From Lentinus brumalis (taxonomy: Eukaryota; Basidiomycota; Agaricomycetes; Polyporales; Polyporaceae): 64,000 nt of DNA. Shown here piece by piece: positions 10,330 to 23,197 of the stretch; position 1 is the stretch's first letter, and every line of letters starts with the position of its first letter. Both the position numbers and the translations under genes were made by a program. The notes under the pieces are model-generated. The model searched no databases. It was not told where the DNA came from and worked only from the letters and a program-made list of their open reading frames with translations. The stretch spans positions 669,769-733,768 of the forward strand of contig MARA01000021.1 in the NCBI GenBank assembly GCA_001792895.1, written 5' to 3'.

Positions 10330-12395
10330 CTACATCCATGCCGGCCAGTGTTTATGTAACTTCGAGTACTCATAGCACTCGCGCGGAACCTTGCGCTCCC
10401 ACAATACATCCTCCGGAATGCGTCTGAGGTTCCCCTGCTCCACGATAGTCAAGTGCTGCACGTACGGCGTGGCAGCCTCGGCGAGGTGCTCGTGCACGCC
10501 GGCATCTGGTTCATTGAGGAACACCACCACGAGACGTTCAATGGAGACCACGGCAGCCTCCACTCGTGCTTTCAGCACGGAGACCGGGGCCTTCGCCTGT
10601 GCCATTGTACGCATGTACACTGCGAGCGTCCGCATTTCCGGAAACGGCACATCGAACAGCGAATGCAAACAGGAGAGCACATCAGCGCCCTCAGCTTCTG
10701 GCTGCATCGGAAGAGCGGAGAAAGCATCGCTCCGCTCCGCTTCCTCAGGATCCGGCTTCCAGTCGTCTTGGTGGCCGCGAACATCCAGTACGAGAACCAG
10801 CGTGATGAGGTGGGGAAGGGAGTGCAGTATACTGGGAGACTGGGCGACCAGCGTTGCGGCCTCGTACGTCACCCACAGCGCACGCACGTCAGCATACAGC
10901 GGAGAGCAAGCGAGCACGTCGCAGAGGGACCTTCGTGCGTCCTCCTCAGTCACGCTGGTATATAATTTGCGCGGCAGCTGGAAGTCGATACGAGTGCCGG
11001 AGGGAAGATCAGGGTCCACCAGTTGCAACGAGACGCACTCTTCCGCGACCGTGTTGGTTCGATATGGGAGCTCCCCCGGACGGCTGCGTTCGCACCCGCT
11101 CACGCGCAGACACGTGAGCGTGGAAGGCGTGCGGGATGAGAGCACGTCCAGCGTGTCTTGGAGGTCGCACGGACGGACTGTGGAGATGCGCACAAGGCAC
11201 GACGCGGGAAGGGTGACAGACCGCAAGATAGCGTAGCGGAATTTGGGCCCGATGTATACATTCGGCCAATTATCACCCTCGACATACTTAGTGTATGTAT
11301 GCGCATCTGGTCGTCGATCGAAAGCATCTTCAACTTGGTAAGCGGGAACGGCGGTCGCGCCGACTGTGTCTCCAGGTTCTTGAAGTGACACGCATCCAAG
11401 TACGCCAGGTGCAGTTGTTCGATGTTGGGACAGCGAGAGAGAAAGTCAGAGACCTCGTCGAACGTGAGGGACGACACCCCGCAGTGGCAGTGGCATGGTC
11501 CAAAATGAGCCCGGTGAGCGACGGGAATCGGTGCGACGGCAGGAACACGACTCCTCTGAGGAAGAGCACGCGCAATTCCGGCGCATGGTTATCGAACAGG
11601 GGGAACGTCGCCTGGGACGGACGATCTTGCACACGTGTGCCCGAGCAGACAAACTTGCAGAACCGCAGCGCATCGGCGCGGAAACTAGCAGATGCAGGTA
11701 TATCGTCAACGCAGGCGCGAAGAAAGTACTCGCGGACGCGCTTGCCGCCGCCGTCACCGTCTCCGTGCAGGATCGTCATCGTCCCAGGACGCGCCCCAAC
11801 CCAGAGGTGACGGACGAAGATAGGGGCCCCTGCGGGGAGGCGTCGGTAGCCCCACCACGGGTTGTCCACGTTCAGATTGCGTCCGTTGTGGCACTCGATG
11901 GTTACCAATAGGAAGGGGGAGTCAAGGCCGCCACCGACGGCAGACCAGCACTATTGGGAAGAGGTCTTTCACTGGGAAGACCGTACAGGGACCTGCGTTT
12001 TCCGGAAGCTTGCTTTCAGGTCCATCCTTGTCATCGTCTCGCCGCGGGACGAGGAAGACGATGTGCCCTAGGATCTCCCGGGAAATCGTTCAGGCTCGAG
12101 TCGCTGCAGAGAAAGAGCGAACATAAGTCTGCAGTGCTCCGATTCAGAGTCTCGATGTTATGTACATAGTCATCGACGCACCTTGGTTCCGACGATCCAT
12201 GGTCGGTTTGGAAGTCCCCAGACTGCTGCGCCAGCTCCATAGCGTCGAAATCTGTAAGCAAGCTGTCCGGTGTAGGCATCTTTGCTCGACGCACCTTGGT
12301 TCCGACGATCCATGGTCGATTTGGAAGTCCCCAGACTGCTGCGCCAGCTCCATAGCGTCGAAATCTGCAAGCAATCTGTCCGGCACTGTAGGCAT
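10330..12395 (-). pseudogene. decayed F-box protein gene
   Basis: Read on the minus strand, the order is that of basidiomycete F-box proteins. A start at about 12395 (MPTVPDRLL) leads into a linker and a possible intron ending TTTCTCTGCAG near 12107. An F-box-like segment (LNDFP, EILGHIVFLVP, DLFPIVLVCRRWR) follows at about 12090-11935, then SPFLLVTIECHNG and repeat-like leucine-rich sequence (LSRCPNIEQLHLAYLD, TLPASCLVRISTVRP) down to a stop at 10330. The frame breaks at least four times: after LNDFP, after VCRRWR, near 11480 at a GGGG run where one more G would restore frame, and again near 11300. F-box proteins recruit substrates to SCF ubiquitin ligases. This copy looks inactive unless some breaks are unrecognised introns. 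Confidence 0.6.
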
Positions 12396-12404
12396 CTTTG
12401 CGAC
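12174..12404. repeat. 113 bp tandem duplication in the 5' part of the F-box gene
   Basis: Two copies, 12174-12286 and 12287-12404, nearly identical apart from a handful of substitutions and a 3-base insertion. On the minus strand both encode the peptide DFDAMELAQQSGDFQ, but in different frames because 113 is not a multiple of three, so the duplication itself disrupts the N-terminal coding region. Confidence 0.8.
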
Positions 12405-13053
12405 GGGAAGAGGAAGAGGAGGGACAGGCGTCCCCAGTCAACCTCGCGTGCCCCCTGAAGTACACCGGTGTTTACATAAGTTGTCTTCTTCAAGCTATAT
12501 GTAACTTCCTCGGAATTCGAGTCTTGAAGCTTGAAGCTAAGCTTGAAGTCACAAGTACAGTCGGTCGACAACGATTCTCGGTGGGGAGGAGTGGGAGTGG
12601 AGGGGTCGAGTTCCTGCAAAGACTCCATAGGACCATACATATACATCCATAGACACACCGCTAACGAACGTTTTGGTTCTGGTTTTCTCCAAGCCCATCC
12701 ATACGTAGCGAAAACGGCACTCCAGCTCAACATCAAACACCTCCAAAACAAACATGGGCGACGACGGAGAAGAAAGTCGGAACGGAATAACCAACAACCG
12801 GGGGAAGAGAGACGGGGGGCGGCGAGGGGTATGAGGGTACGGTAAACGGTAAACGGTAAGCAGCAGCAGCACTGACAGCGAGTGCCGAGTGCCAAGTGCG
12901 GGTCGGTGGCGGGGGGCGGGGTAATAGCAGTATGTACGGTACTTCTTTTGCGACGTTATGGGCGGAGGGGTTATGTATATCTACGGGGGTTTGGCGTGGG
13001 GTGAGGGGGTAAGAGGGTACGAGGGAAGGGGGTGGGGGTGGTCAGGTGTATGA

Positions 13054-13081
13054 TGTATGTATGTATGTATGTATGTATGTA
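13054..13081. repeat. (ATGT)n microsatellite
   Basis: About seven uninterrupted ATGT units. Confidence 0.9.
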
Positions 13082-13208
13082 CGATGTATGGCGTATGGCG
13101 TATGGTGTATCGGAAGTACGGATGCTGCGATCGGAATATATGGTACGGGTTACGGGGTACGGGGTACGAGCGAAATTTTGGCTGGGGAATCTCAATCTCA
13201 ATCTCGAC

Positions 13209-13241
13209 GTGGTGTGGTGTGGTGTGGTGTGGTGTGGTGTT
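13209..13241. repeat. (GGTGT)n microsatellite
   Basis: Six to seven GGTGT units. Confidence 0.9.
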
Positions 13242-13582
13242 ATATGGGTGGATGGATGTATGTATGCAACGGAGGGGGCACGAGAGCACGACAGCCAAGA
13301 TAATACAGAAGGCGAGCGAGTAGGATACGACGGATGCACAGGCAGACACGGAGACGGAGGATAGAGACAGAGCAGCAAAAATAATACTCAAACAGGAACG
13401 AGCACGCGCAAGGCGCGCCAAGAAGGAAAGAACAGAAGAAAAAGAAAAAGCAATCGATGTGCGAAGGAAAGAAGGAGGAGAAGAAGGGGTGGAACCGCAC
13501 CAGAATAGGTTACCGCATAGTCGCCCGACCGCGCGAGGTACCAAGGACCTGCACAACAACCCCAGAGCCCCAGGCGTCGAGC

Positions 13583-16269
13583 CTAGCACACCTCCACCTC
13601 CCACTCACCGCCCTCCCTGCCCTTGCCCGGCATCCCCCGCAGCGCGATGCGCACCTTGCGCCGGCCCGCGCCAAACGTCGAGCCCGCAGCCCCAGGGCTC
13701 CCCGCACGCGACACCCCGCTCCCCACGCTGCCGTAGTCGCTCCCGAGCTCGAACTCGTACTCGTTCGGCGTCGACGACGGCGATGGCGCGCTCTGGAAGA
13801 AGGAGCCCGTCGGCGACGACGACGCGAGCGGAGAAGTTGACGCATAGGACGAAGACGCGTAGGACGAAGACGCGAAGCCAAAGTCGAGCGAGTGCAGGTC
13901 GGAGGAGGACCCGAACAGCGCCGGCTCGTTGCTGCCGACGCCGAGGAACGGCCCGAGGTCGTCCTCCGCGTCGTGCCACATCGTCTGGTCCTCGTCGAGC
14001 TCCTTGATCTGCCCGTGCTCGCTGCCGTTCTCCGCCGCCGGGTGGATCCGCACGCGGATGCGTCCGTCCTTCGCCGCGCTGGCGTCGAACGAGATGTCCA
14101 GCCCGCTCACGCCAAACTTCTCCGTGTCCAGATCGACGAGCTCGAGCTTCCTGAACTCTGGCTCCGCGCTCTCGCCCGCGATCAGCGACGACGGCGCGAG
14201 GTCGAGGTCCATCGCACCGGCTCCGAACCCGTAGCCGAAGTCGTAGTCGCTCGTCGAGAACATGTCCAGGGACGACGAATGCGAGTGCGAGTGCGAGTGC
14301 GAGGGGTTGAACGACACGCCGCTGGGCATCGCGTTGTGTGTGGGCATGGAGAGGAGCGTGGGGAGCGCGCACAGAAGGACCTGGTGGAGACATCGATCAG
14401 TTTCTGGGCGGCTTCAGAGGATGCCAGATTCCATACCATGAGTCCGAAGCTCGCCCCTGACCGCTCGCCCTTGTGCGCACGCAGCGACACCGGCAGCTCG
14501 GGCTCGACCGCCTCCGTCTTCACCACATTCGCCCTCGCTGAAGCAGGCTCCGGACCGCTCGACAGCTTTTCGGCAAGCTCGCGTTCTCGCTGCTGCGTCT
14601 CGGCGAGCTGGCGCTTGAGCAGCTCGAGCTCCGACATGAGGCTGTTGTCGACCGGCGGCGGCGTGGGCTGCTGCTGCTGGAGGGATGCCATGAGACGGGC
14701 ATTCTCCTGCTCGAGCTCCGCGACACGACTGTGAGATAAACAGTCAGTGTAAGATCGCACGAATCGGCAGGGCGGTAAACACGAGAAACGGAGCTCAATC
14801 GTATATTCTCCCACCTCCCCGAGTCCGTCTGAGGCGTCTGCGCAACGCCCGCCGACGTCCCCGGAGGCTCCAAGGGTAGGACTCCACCCCTGGCTGCTGG
14901 GCTATCCGGTCTCGATAGGAGATCGACGATAACCCGCAGCGCTCACAGAAGATATCACCACGGTCAATGCATCAGCGCATCCCCGAGATGCTTAACCCAG
15001 AGCGCATCACGCCCGGAAGCAAAACGCCCTCGATCAGAAGCTGAGAACAACATCCACGAGATGTGATCTCGGGACGATGATGTCCACTGTGGAAAATGTC
15101 CCGGCGGCAATGCAGCAACGTGCATTAGAAACCGCATCGCAACGCGAAGCTATGCGCGCTCCGGCGTTGCATCCAGGTCGCTCGCAGCTCCCAGCGGTAC
15201 CCACGCCAGGGAACCCCACTTCCCAGCCGGAGCAAGCCACGCCCATGGGCGAAAAAGTCGCCGCGAGAGGTATCTTACGATCGACGGTCTCGTCAAACGC
15301 GAAAAGCAATGACATGGATTCCGCGGGCACGGCGTATATCATCGACTCTCGCATGACTTCCGCTCATCCAAATGGCTTCCTCTCAGGGAGGAGACAGCGC
15401 GAGCGGCGATAGTCTCGATTGCACCAATCAGAACGCGCTTCGAGACGCCTAGGGAGCCAGGGGGTAGACGCCCTTCTGGACGCATAGCCCCTGACGCGAT
15501 GCAGGCACCGAGTGAGGGAAACAAGAGGTCTGAAACCTCACGAATGGTTGGAGGAATAGCACGGAAGTGAAGCATGGAAGTGTACGATTCGCATAGAGTA
15601 GCACGATTGGCAGAGAGACGCGTACTGGGGGAAAGACGAGCACGGGGTGATCGAGAAGAGCGAGTACTCACATTTCCATGTTCTCAAACTCCTCCCGCTT
15701 CCTCTGCCGGCTCAAGAACGCAGCGGCGCGGTTCTTGACCAGCCGCGCCTCGCGCTTGTTGAGCCCGGACACGTCCGGGGGCACAAAGTCCTTCGTGCTC
15801 ACGCGCTCGCCCGACGACCGCGCCCGCTTCGTCGCACCCGCGGGCGCAGACATGGACGGCCGCTTCGCGGGCACGCTGTACGAGCAGTCGTCTGCGGCCG
15901 AGAACGTGTGGAGCGTCCCGGGGAGCGACTGCGGCGCGGTCTGGGGGGACGACTCGGGCGAGGACGCGGGCTGCTCATCTGCATGGGCGTGGGCGCGCTC
16001 CCGGGCGTGAAGTCGAAGACCTGGTGCGTGGGCAGGCACTGTTCGGACGGGACGTCGGGGGTCATGCGGCCTTTGAGCATCTTGCGGGTGTCCGGGAGCG
16101 AGCCGGGCATGATGGCGGGCGCGGGTAGTGAGAAGGGGTCGTATAGCGCGGCGAGGGCGGGGTCGCGGTCCCAGGGGACAGGGAGCGACTCGGAGAGCGG
16201 GGAGGTGAGGGGCGCGTCTGCGGCGATGAAGCTGGACATGTGGAGTGCGGGGAGGTGGATGGAGGACAT
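13583..16269 (-). CDS. bZIP transcription factor with a hydrophobic segment
   Basis: The 5' exon runs from 16269 (MSSIHLPALHMSS) to 15672 and carries the basic region KREARLVKNRAAAFLSRQR, with the N-x7-R signature of bZIP DNA-binding helices. The second exon, 14728-14437, continues the zipper (VAELEQENARL, then LKRQLAETQQRERELAEKL). After a 56 bp intron (14436-14381), exon 14380-13583 begins VLLCALPTLLSMPTHN, so SFGLM joined to it forms a hydrophobic stretch that could span a membrane. The C-terminus is acidic and Ser-rich. The zipper-splitting intron is 943 bp, far longer than its neighbours. In the 5' exon the frame changes near 16010: either one base is missing or a 50 nt intron with a weak GTCTTC donor is removed. 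The product is about 545-560 residues. A membrane-tethered or UPR-type regulator is possible; a soluble nuclear factor is the alternative. Confidence 0.75.
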
Positions 16270-19200
16270 GGTGCTTGGTGGTCGGAGTCGAGGCAGAGAG
16301 CCGGTCGTTGGGGGCGGGGCGGAGGAGGATGGCGACGGAGGAGGGGGTTCGGGTTCAAAAAAGATGGGAACCCAACGGACGCGGACTTATATCGCTTGAC
16401 GTGGGAGGAGCCGCCAGTGCTTCCGGAAACGGGAGGTCCTCGCCCAGCTTGCCGACTTCAATCAGCCATCATCCCCGCTCCTGCCCCTCCATCATCCATG
16501 TCCCACCTCCTCTTCACCGCCGTCGTCGCAGTCTACAGAGTGTACTCTACGAGAGACTCTACAACGTCTGTGCCGCAGCGGGCACCGCGCGTCCGCCGTC
16601 AATGCGGGGACGCAGCGTCATGGGCGCCGGCCCGCCGCAAACACGCGCCTGGCCAGGGCCGCGAACCATGCCAAAGCAGGCAACTGCGCGTCCTTGATCG
16701 CACGCTCTCACCCGTCGCCGCGCATCTCCACGACCGCAACGCCTCGTCGCCTTCCAGATAACAACCGTTCTAAAAATGCGCCCTTTCTTCCAGCCCTTCG
16801 CGCCCTCGCTCCGAACCAGGAGGTCACCATCCTGCCCGACGCCCGAAGACCTCCCGCAACGCCGACATTCTCCAACGCGCCCCGCATGTCCCTCGTCGCC
16901 TTTTCCAGACCGGATGGCCTCACGCGTAGCCCCAAGAACCAGCACGCAGCCAAAAGCCTCCGCACAGCTGGTCACTCGCCCTTCACATGGCACCGCGTCC
17001 GGACGCAGTCTCCCCGAGCGCAGGCGGACGTAGTCCGCACACCGTGCCTCTCCCTCCGCGGGGCTCGCCGAGGGTTCCGGGATCTGCGCGCACCCCCCGG
17101 AGTCGTCTGCGCAGTGCGCACCCAGTCCCGCTCGTCTTCTCTCATCTCCGAGCGGCCCCTGATCCCGAGAGCGCAAACGCAAACTCTGGTGTATGACCCC
17201 GCGTCGAGCGACTTCCGTGTGGCCCCGCACTTCCTTCCTGCCTTCTGTCGCTTGCATTGCCAGTCCGTGCCTCGACGCTACTGCCGATCGACGTGCGGGG
17301 CCGGAAACGGGTTCGACAATCTGCAAACACGGGATCCCTGGCGAGCTTCTGAGTCCGCGATTAGTAGCGACGCTGTTATGCTGAAGGGCAGCAAACATGG
17401 TCAGGTATCGCTCAAGCAGGCGCTTCAACCCGGGACAAACATCGGCTCACCAGCGCGTGTCCAACGGTTATTTCTACCCCGCAAGTCATCCGCGTCGTTC
17501 CTGGTGAAGCCTGACGTCCCGGACGAACAGGTGAGTACTTCTTTCATCCTCTACCGACGCACGATGCATGTGAGGGTGACTTCTATCTTTTTCTGCGTCG
17601 TCCGCCCTTGCCATCCCGACGCCTTTCTTAAACTTCCCATGCCGTGTCGAATATACATAGCGGCTTTACTGATGCACCACGACTGGTAGCAAGCACGACG
17701 TCATCTGGCGGAAAAGAAGAAGCTCGTGAGCTCAAGACTCGCGCAGCATCGATTTGGCGGTACGTCACGCACCTCATGTCATCGCCGAAGCCCAATAATC
17801 GCACCTCATCGGTCTAGCGCCTTGGTCTCCCGAGCCGCAGGCGGCAGACGTCACATTGCAGGCGGTTTCGGGTGCGGGCCCGGACCCATTCGTCTCCGGG
17901 CGTGCGTGTACTGGTCCTTGGTCCTTGTGTATGACCGTCAGTCAAAGTGACGAGCGGACACCGCTCCGTGCAGGAACTGCACCTCCTCCGTTCATCGAAC
18001 AGGAACTGGCTCACGGAGGAGCGCATGGATGGCGGGATGGCGAGTCCGACACGAGGACATGCGCAGCGCACCACCTTAAGCTTCCCTCTGCACTCGGAAG
18101 CGTCCACAGACCATTGACACCGGCCGGGCAAACATGCCAATCCCCGTGCCCACGCCGCGCAGTCTTGGAAATTGGAATAACAGAAGAGACCACTCGGACC
18201 GCCCGGAAGGGCCGCTCCTGCCCGTTTGCACCGCACGACCTGGCGGAAGAACACGTAAATGACTGCGCGCCAACCCCGAACGAAGAACACGCACCGATGA
18301 ATCGCGATCGCTTAGCGACACGTGTATACCCACCCGCCATCCGTTCCTCGTTCCTGCCCCGCGGAACGACAACCAGGCGCGAGGTGGTTGCGTGCTGCGA
18401 TGCGGACATGACCCGATCCGGTTCGCCCGATCAGCTGAGGCGGAGGGTGCGGCTTCCGTGTTGAAGGCGGGTCGTGACTCGTCTGGCAGCCTGGCGAAGC
18501 TGGGAGGCATGCTCGCTGCTCGGACGCGAGCGAGATGCCGTCTCGCTGCATGTTACGGCACATGTTGGGTCGACGTACCTTGAGCACGTGTCGGGAGTGA
18601 ATATATGCACATACATGCTGAGCGGTATAGCCTGATGCGCATCGACCTTGAGATACGATGTTGGGATTTACAGCCAGCTGTGAAGGCGGAGCCGGACAGA
18701 GTTCTATGCGTGCTTGATCGCCATGAGGCACTTTGAAAGTGTATGCGAATGGCGGCTTCTGTGGGTAGGGGACATGGAGCAGTAGAACCAGCCGGTATGC
18801 AAGTTGCCAGAGTCGTGGGGGGGGGGGGGTGCATACACGCGATTCCGCACTTGGAATGTATACGTATCGTGCGCGACTTGCAATGGCAGCAGCGCAGGCA
18901 CTGGCGGCGTCGTCATCCGGTGAACGAAGCCGAACAACGCTCGGCGCAGCGACGCGCTGCCAGCCGCATGTGGAAGCCCTTGAAGACAAGCGGGGAACGA
19001 CGACGCAACCGACCCCTCGAGCGCAGGTCCGCAAGGCAAGCACTCACCAGCCATATATCTGACGACGCAGTGCGATCCGTGTCCCTGAGACGGCGCTCGC
19101 GATTCCCTCCCATTCTTGATGATACGGTGACTTCGACATACCTGTATTCATGCATGTCAGCGGCGGTGGTAAGAGCTTTGAACATGCGAGACGTACCGTC

Positions 19201-20449
19201 CAGTAGTCAGTGGGTATATGCGCGCCTGAACGCCGCACAGACACCATGACTGGAGGGAGGGCAGGCGTGGTCGTCGCTGTCTGGTAGAAACCAGCCAAAC
19301 AACGCTCGACACGCATATGTACCGCCCGCGACGGCTCGGAGTCCTTGGCCACCACGGATGACGACCCAAGCCGCAGCGGCTCCCTCGATAGCAAGTGTGC
19401 GCCGTGGCGACTCACCAGTTCGCTGTCAATCGGCACAATTCGCAGACCACCCTCACAGAAGCTCGTACGCTCTCTCAGTATTCCGCGAGATCATGCATTA
19501 TTGACTGGAGCTATGCAAGTCAGCAATGCTGTGAGGTGAGCAGATGGTAGACGCACCTCCGCCCTTATACATATAACCCAGACATGTGTGCTAGCCCAAT
19601 CTTCCAACAAAAGCAATAACAAGAAACAAAGGGAATGGACGTGCCGGAAACCTTGCGCATCGTATGCACTAGCAGGGTGGTCGTGGTCGAGAAGAAAGAA
19701 GTGGACAGCTGGCAGCGGGACCAGCTGGCACCAGTGGCCAGGGGCGCTTGAGGGGCGCATCAATTCCCACGCCACTGGCGCGTTTCTGTACGTGTCCTCC
19801 TCCTCCTCAGCTTCCTATAGCTACTGTAACCCTCGCCTCGTCACGGCAACGCTTGCCATGTTGTATGCAATCCGCAGCATCTCATTTTGGCTGGGAACAC
19901 CGAGCGTCGCCATTGCTACAGCCACAAAACGTTCTACGACACCGGCTTCTTACCGAGCGAGCATAAAACACTGGTTGCATGACAGATGTACCGGTGAGTT
20001 CGTGACCGAGGATTTGTCGATACTAGGTATGGGATCTATGATATGTGATTCCAGGACGTTTTAATTCCTGGGTTTGAAGTCTTCATTTCCGCTAAGGTTT
20101 GGGTTTCTGGGTGAACCAGGCAGTCGTCATGCGCGCATGCCTTGTCGACACTGCTTGCAACATCTGCACGAGTTTCATACTAGATTGTCTATGGTATCTA
20201 CTACAGGTCTTCTTCTGCTTCCAAGCTCGACTTATCTGGACCTGATAGATCCAGTGCCTTCGATGCATTCATGCCTTCTCTCAAACGAAGCGGAGACAGA
20301 CCCATGCATCATTCACATATTGAAGAGACATCTCTGAGAATCGTCCAGCGCGACTTTATGAGCACCGCGAATGACCCTACGCCATACCTTTCCCCCATCA
20401 ATCTCCTGAAGTTGCGCTGTAATCCGGAGTCGATTACGGCTGCCCCACA
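16270..20449. other. about 4.2 kb without a supportable gene
   Basis: A 331-codon plus frame (16694-17689) and a 289-codon minus frame (16559-17428) overlap almost completely, and neither has a recognisable motif. A G homopolymer run lies near 18820-18831. Short frames at 17856-18464 and 18312-19043 look like chance. The left part is the upstream region of the bZIP gene. Confidence 0.4.
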
Positions 20450-22097
20450 ATGTCGTCCTATAACGCGTCCACTGTCGTTTCTGTATACGACTCAGCGTGA
20501 GTCTTATTACTCGCGATCCATCGCTCTCCAAACTTATATATTCCTTGCAGATATACCGGTAACTATTGCGCCGTTGCCGCCGTCGGTCAGTACCATACCA
20601 GTCGTCGGCAGTCGTTGGCGAGAAACTCACGCGGGGTTGTGCAGCGCTAGCCGCCTATGCCTGGGTGGGTTCCCTGGGAGACGAGATGACCTTGATATGG
20701 CGCTCGACGAGGAAACGGACGTGCGCCACGATGGTCTACGCGCTCACCCGTTATGCAACACTAGCGGCATACATCGTCTCTATTGTCCCCCTTGGAGAAT
20801 TACCCCTACTGGTACGTGATCATCAAATCTCCTTCGTCCTCTCTTTCCGACAGCTCATCCTGTCCCAGAGGTACGCCGAGCCTGCCAATCAAGGTCATCT
20901 TGTGGTCTCATCCTACGAACCTCTTTAGTTGCGAAGCAGTCTTATGGCTGCAGATTGTCTTCGCAGCAGCCTCAAACGTTGCCGCCGCTGGTGAGCCACT
21001 TCTCACATGCTTCCTCCCTTATCGTCATCCTGACCCACCCCAGCTTTCTCAACTCTAAGAATCTATGCTCTGTCAAATTCGAACAAATCCCTCGCGACGA
21101 TCACATTCATACTTTTGATCGCGCCATGCATAGTCGACACCGTAAGCCGGGTGATTCCCATCACGCCAGTGCTCAGAGGCTGACGAGGACTGCGGGGAAG
21201 GTATTCAGCAGCAAATGGATAGAAATTGAAGAGTGGCCGAGTCCGTTCTACTGTGTCAAGCAGAGTACGGCCTCGGTCGAATTGACGTTCAGGTAGGCAG
21301 CGTATACTCATACTCAATGGGGAGACGAGCTTACGTCGGATCCAGATGTAAAGTTCATACCTCTGCCTTTGTCCCGTTGAATTCTGATGACGTCGTCTCC
21401 CATTATCCTCATCAGTGACCACAGTGTCGCGGATATGCGCAATCGTGGGTGATCTGCTGGTCGCAGGTGCTACCTGGTTGCACGCCTACAGAGCAACGCA
21501 CGCCCACAAGCTTGCCTTCGGACCGAGTTTGGGACAAGTGATGATGTATGAAGGTGAGCGTCCTTGGCACTGGCATATCGGTCGCCTCTGTCAGCAGTTG
21601 ACGGACATCCTAGGCAGCGTATACTTCGTGTGCGTTACAGCATGAATTCAAGATCGTAGCGAATACTGCTCACTCGCGAGACGGATCACAGCGTGCTCGC
21701 GTCCTTGAACCTCATGCGCATCGTGTTCTCGGGGTTGGCGGTGAGTATCGCCGATGATTGCTCACGTCGCTCTACTACATGGTCGCTCACTTTTGGTGCT
21801 AGATAGACAACGTGTTCTCGGCAGCAAGTGACCTGCCAATATTCACGGACCTGTGAGCCCCCTCTATTCGCGATCGTCGATATCGCATCATGCTCATTAG
21901 ATGACAGGCTGGGCTCGATCCTCATCTCGCACTTCATTCTGGCCCTCCGCAAAGTCCACCAGGATACGAACACGCCGCTCTCCTCCCTGTCTTTCGTGAA
22001 AATTGAAGACCACGACGCCAGCGAGTCTCTTCCCGACTTTGTGGCTCCGCTCTGTGGTCCGTATCACTTCGCCGAAGAAGATGATCGAGATGTATAG
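20450..22097 (+). CDS. DUF6533-type multi-pass membrane protein, copy 1
   Basis: A gene of about eleven exons. It starts MSSYNASTVV at 20450, and early exons are 20450-20496, 20551-20585 and 20645-20811. The DUF6533 hallmark follows: AYAWVGSLGDEMTLIW, a basic loop, then ATMVYALTRYATLAAYI. Later exons encode CEAVLWLQIVFAAASN, LRIYALSNSNKSLATITFILLIAP (21044-21141), ICAIVGDLLVAGATWLHAY, VYF..LASLNLMRIVF, and the C-terminal ILISHFILALRKV motif, with a stop at 22097. This topology of about seven membrane helices with a cytoplasmic tail is typical of a large, functionally unknown agaricomycete family. The phases around 20869 and 21415 fit only with slightly shifted acceptors, so those boundaries are uncertain. 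A paralogue follows at 23198. Confidence 0.75.
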
Positions 22098-23197
22098 GAC
22101 ACCGGAGTCGAGATGTACAGGACACCGGAGTCGGGCGGCGATAACCCGAGTTAAAATCATCGGAGCGCTGCCATTCAGGTAAATAGTCTTCTCCATTCGA
22201 GTTTTCGACTCTTAACGCAAAGTTACAGCTTAGTTCTGGTTGTTTCTTGACCAATCGAAGCCCCATTGTATGCCTCCAGTCGTTGCAGAACCACGAGCCA
22301 TATACCCAGGTAATCACAGTCTTGCTATTCCCTTCTCTGAGCCTCCTCCGAGACAGATACATCGGGGCGGACCGCGGCCAAGTCCGAGCCGCGCCACATG
22401 AAGATTGTCAAGCTTCTCTTCTCCGCTCACGTTAATCCCGCCCGCGCCTCTATGTCGCGACCAGGTCCTCCCTCATTCTGTGTCGTCGATCTTCCAATGA
22501 CCCTCAGCTTTATCGGCACCCATTGTCTTGCCTTGCATTATATTGTTGTGACAGAGGCGCAAACTGGTGCTCCCACGGATGTCTTTCCAGGTACGTACTG
22601 TTACCGAACTTGGCAGACTTCACATTCCAGCTTCGGACGCTGTAGACGAGAAAGCTCTACGCATTGCCTTCCGGAACACATACTTCCGGAAAGGCAGCAG
22701 GCCAATAGCCATTAGCCCTCGCCCCTCGTTCATCTCGTGGACCGAGAAGTTCTCCATCGCATATGTCAAGAGGCTCTCTTCGCGAAGACGATCTACGGGG
22801 GCTCAGTGTACGCTGTTGACCGGACATAAGGGCTCCGAGCGCCCCAGCTGGTGTCCACGATTCAAAACGGCATCGGATATGACGGTACGTTCGAAGCTGT
22901 TCACTACTGAGTCCGTAATCGTGACATTATGAACGGCGGTTGTCGCAGAACGCTGCAGATACCGACCGACCCCTCCGTGCAACGCTCGCGGTACATGTGG
23001 AGCATTCCTACAGCACGGACGGTATTTCGGGGATATGTTCTGTCCTGGAGCCGGGGGTGGTGGGCGACGGCGAAGATGTGTTACTCATACTCCGGCGACG
23101 AGATGGTTGCGTTCACTGTGAACGCCTGCAGGACGTACAAAAGGTGAGTGCACTCGTCCCCTCAATCTCACTCTCATATTCGGCATTCCAAGCAGAA
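22098..23197. other. 1.1 kb between the DUF6533 paralogues
   Basis: Holds short frames such as 22567-22932 (LGRLHIPASDAVDEKALR and following), which look mildly coding-like but have no partner exons or family I recognise. Likely intergenic, or a relic of a third gene. Confidence 0.35.

Larger units (their letters stand above)
12405..13582. other. non-genic, simple-sequence-rich stretch
   Basis: Holds the upstream region of the F-box locus, an (ATGT)n microsatellite at 13054-13081 and a (GGTGT)n run at 13209-13241, plus purine-rich sequence. No gene seen. Confidence 0.6.

Noticed and set aside
13605..14734. Long frames over the bZIP 3' exons (minus 262 codons, plus 280 codons)
   Set aside because: They lie over exons with clear splice sites and a recognisable zipper. 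The alternative frames show typical shifted-frame composition.
15960..16039. HAC1-style non-spliceosomal intron as explanation of the bZIP frame jump
   Set aside because: Known Ire1 introns lie downstream of the bZIP and have CNGCNGN loops. Here the jump is upstream and no paired loops are evident.
16559..17689. 331-codon plus frame and 289-codon minus frame
   Set aside because: They overlap almost completely, neither has a recognisable motif or plausible composition, and GC-rich DNA makes such frames by chance.
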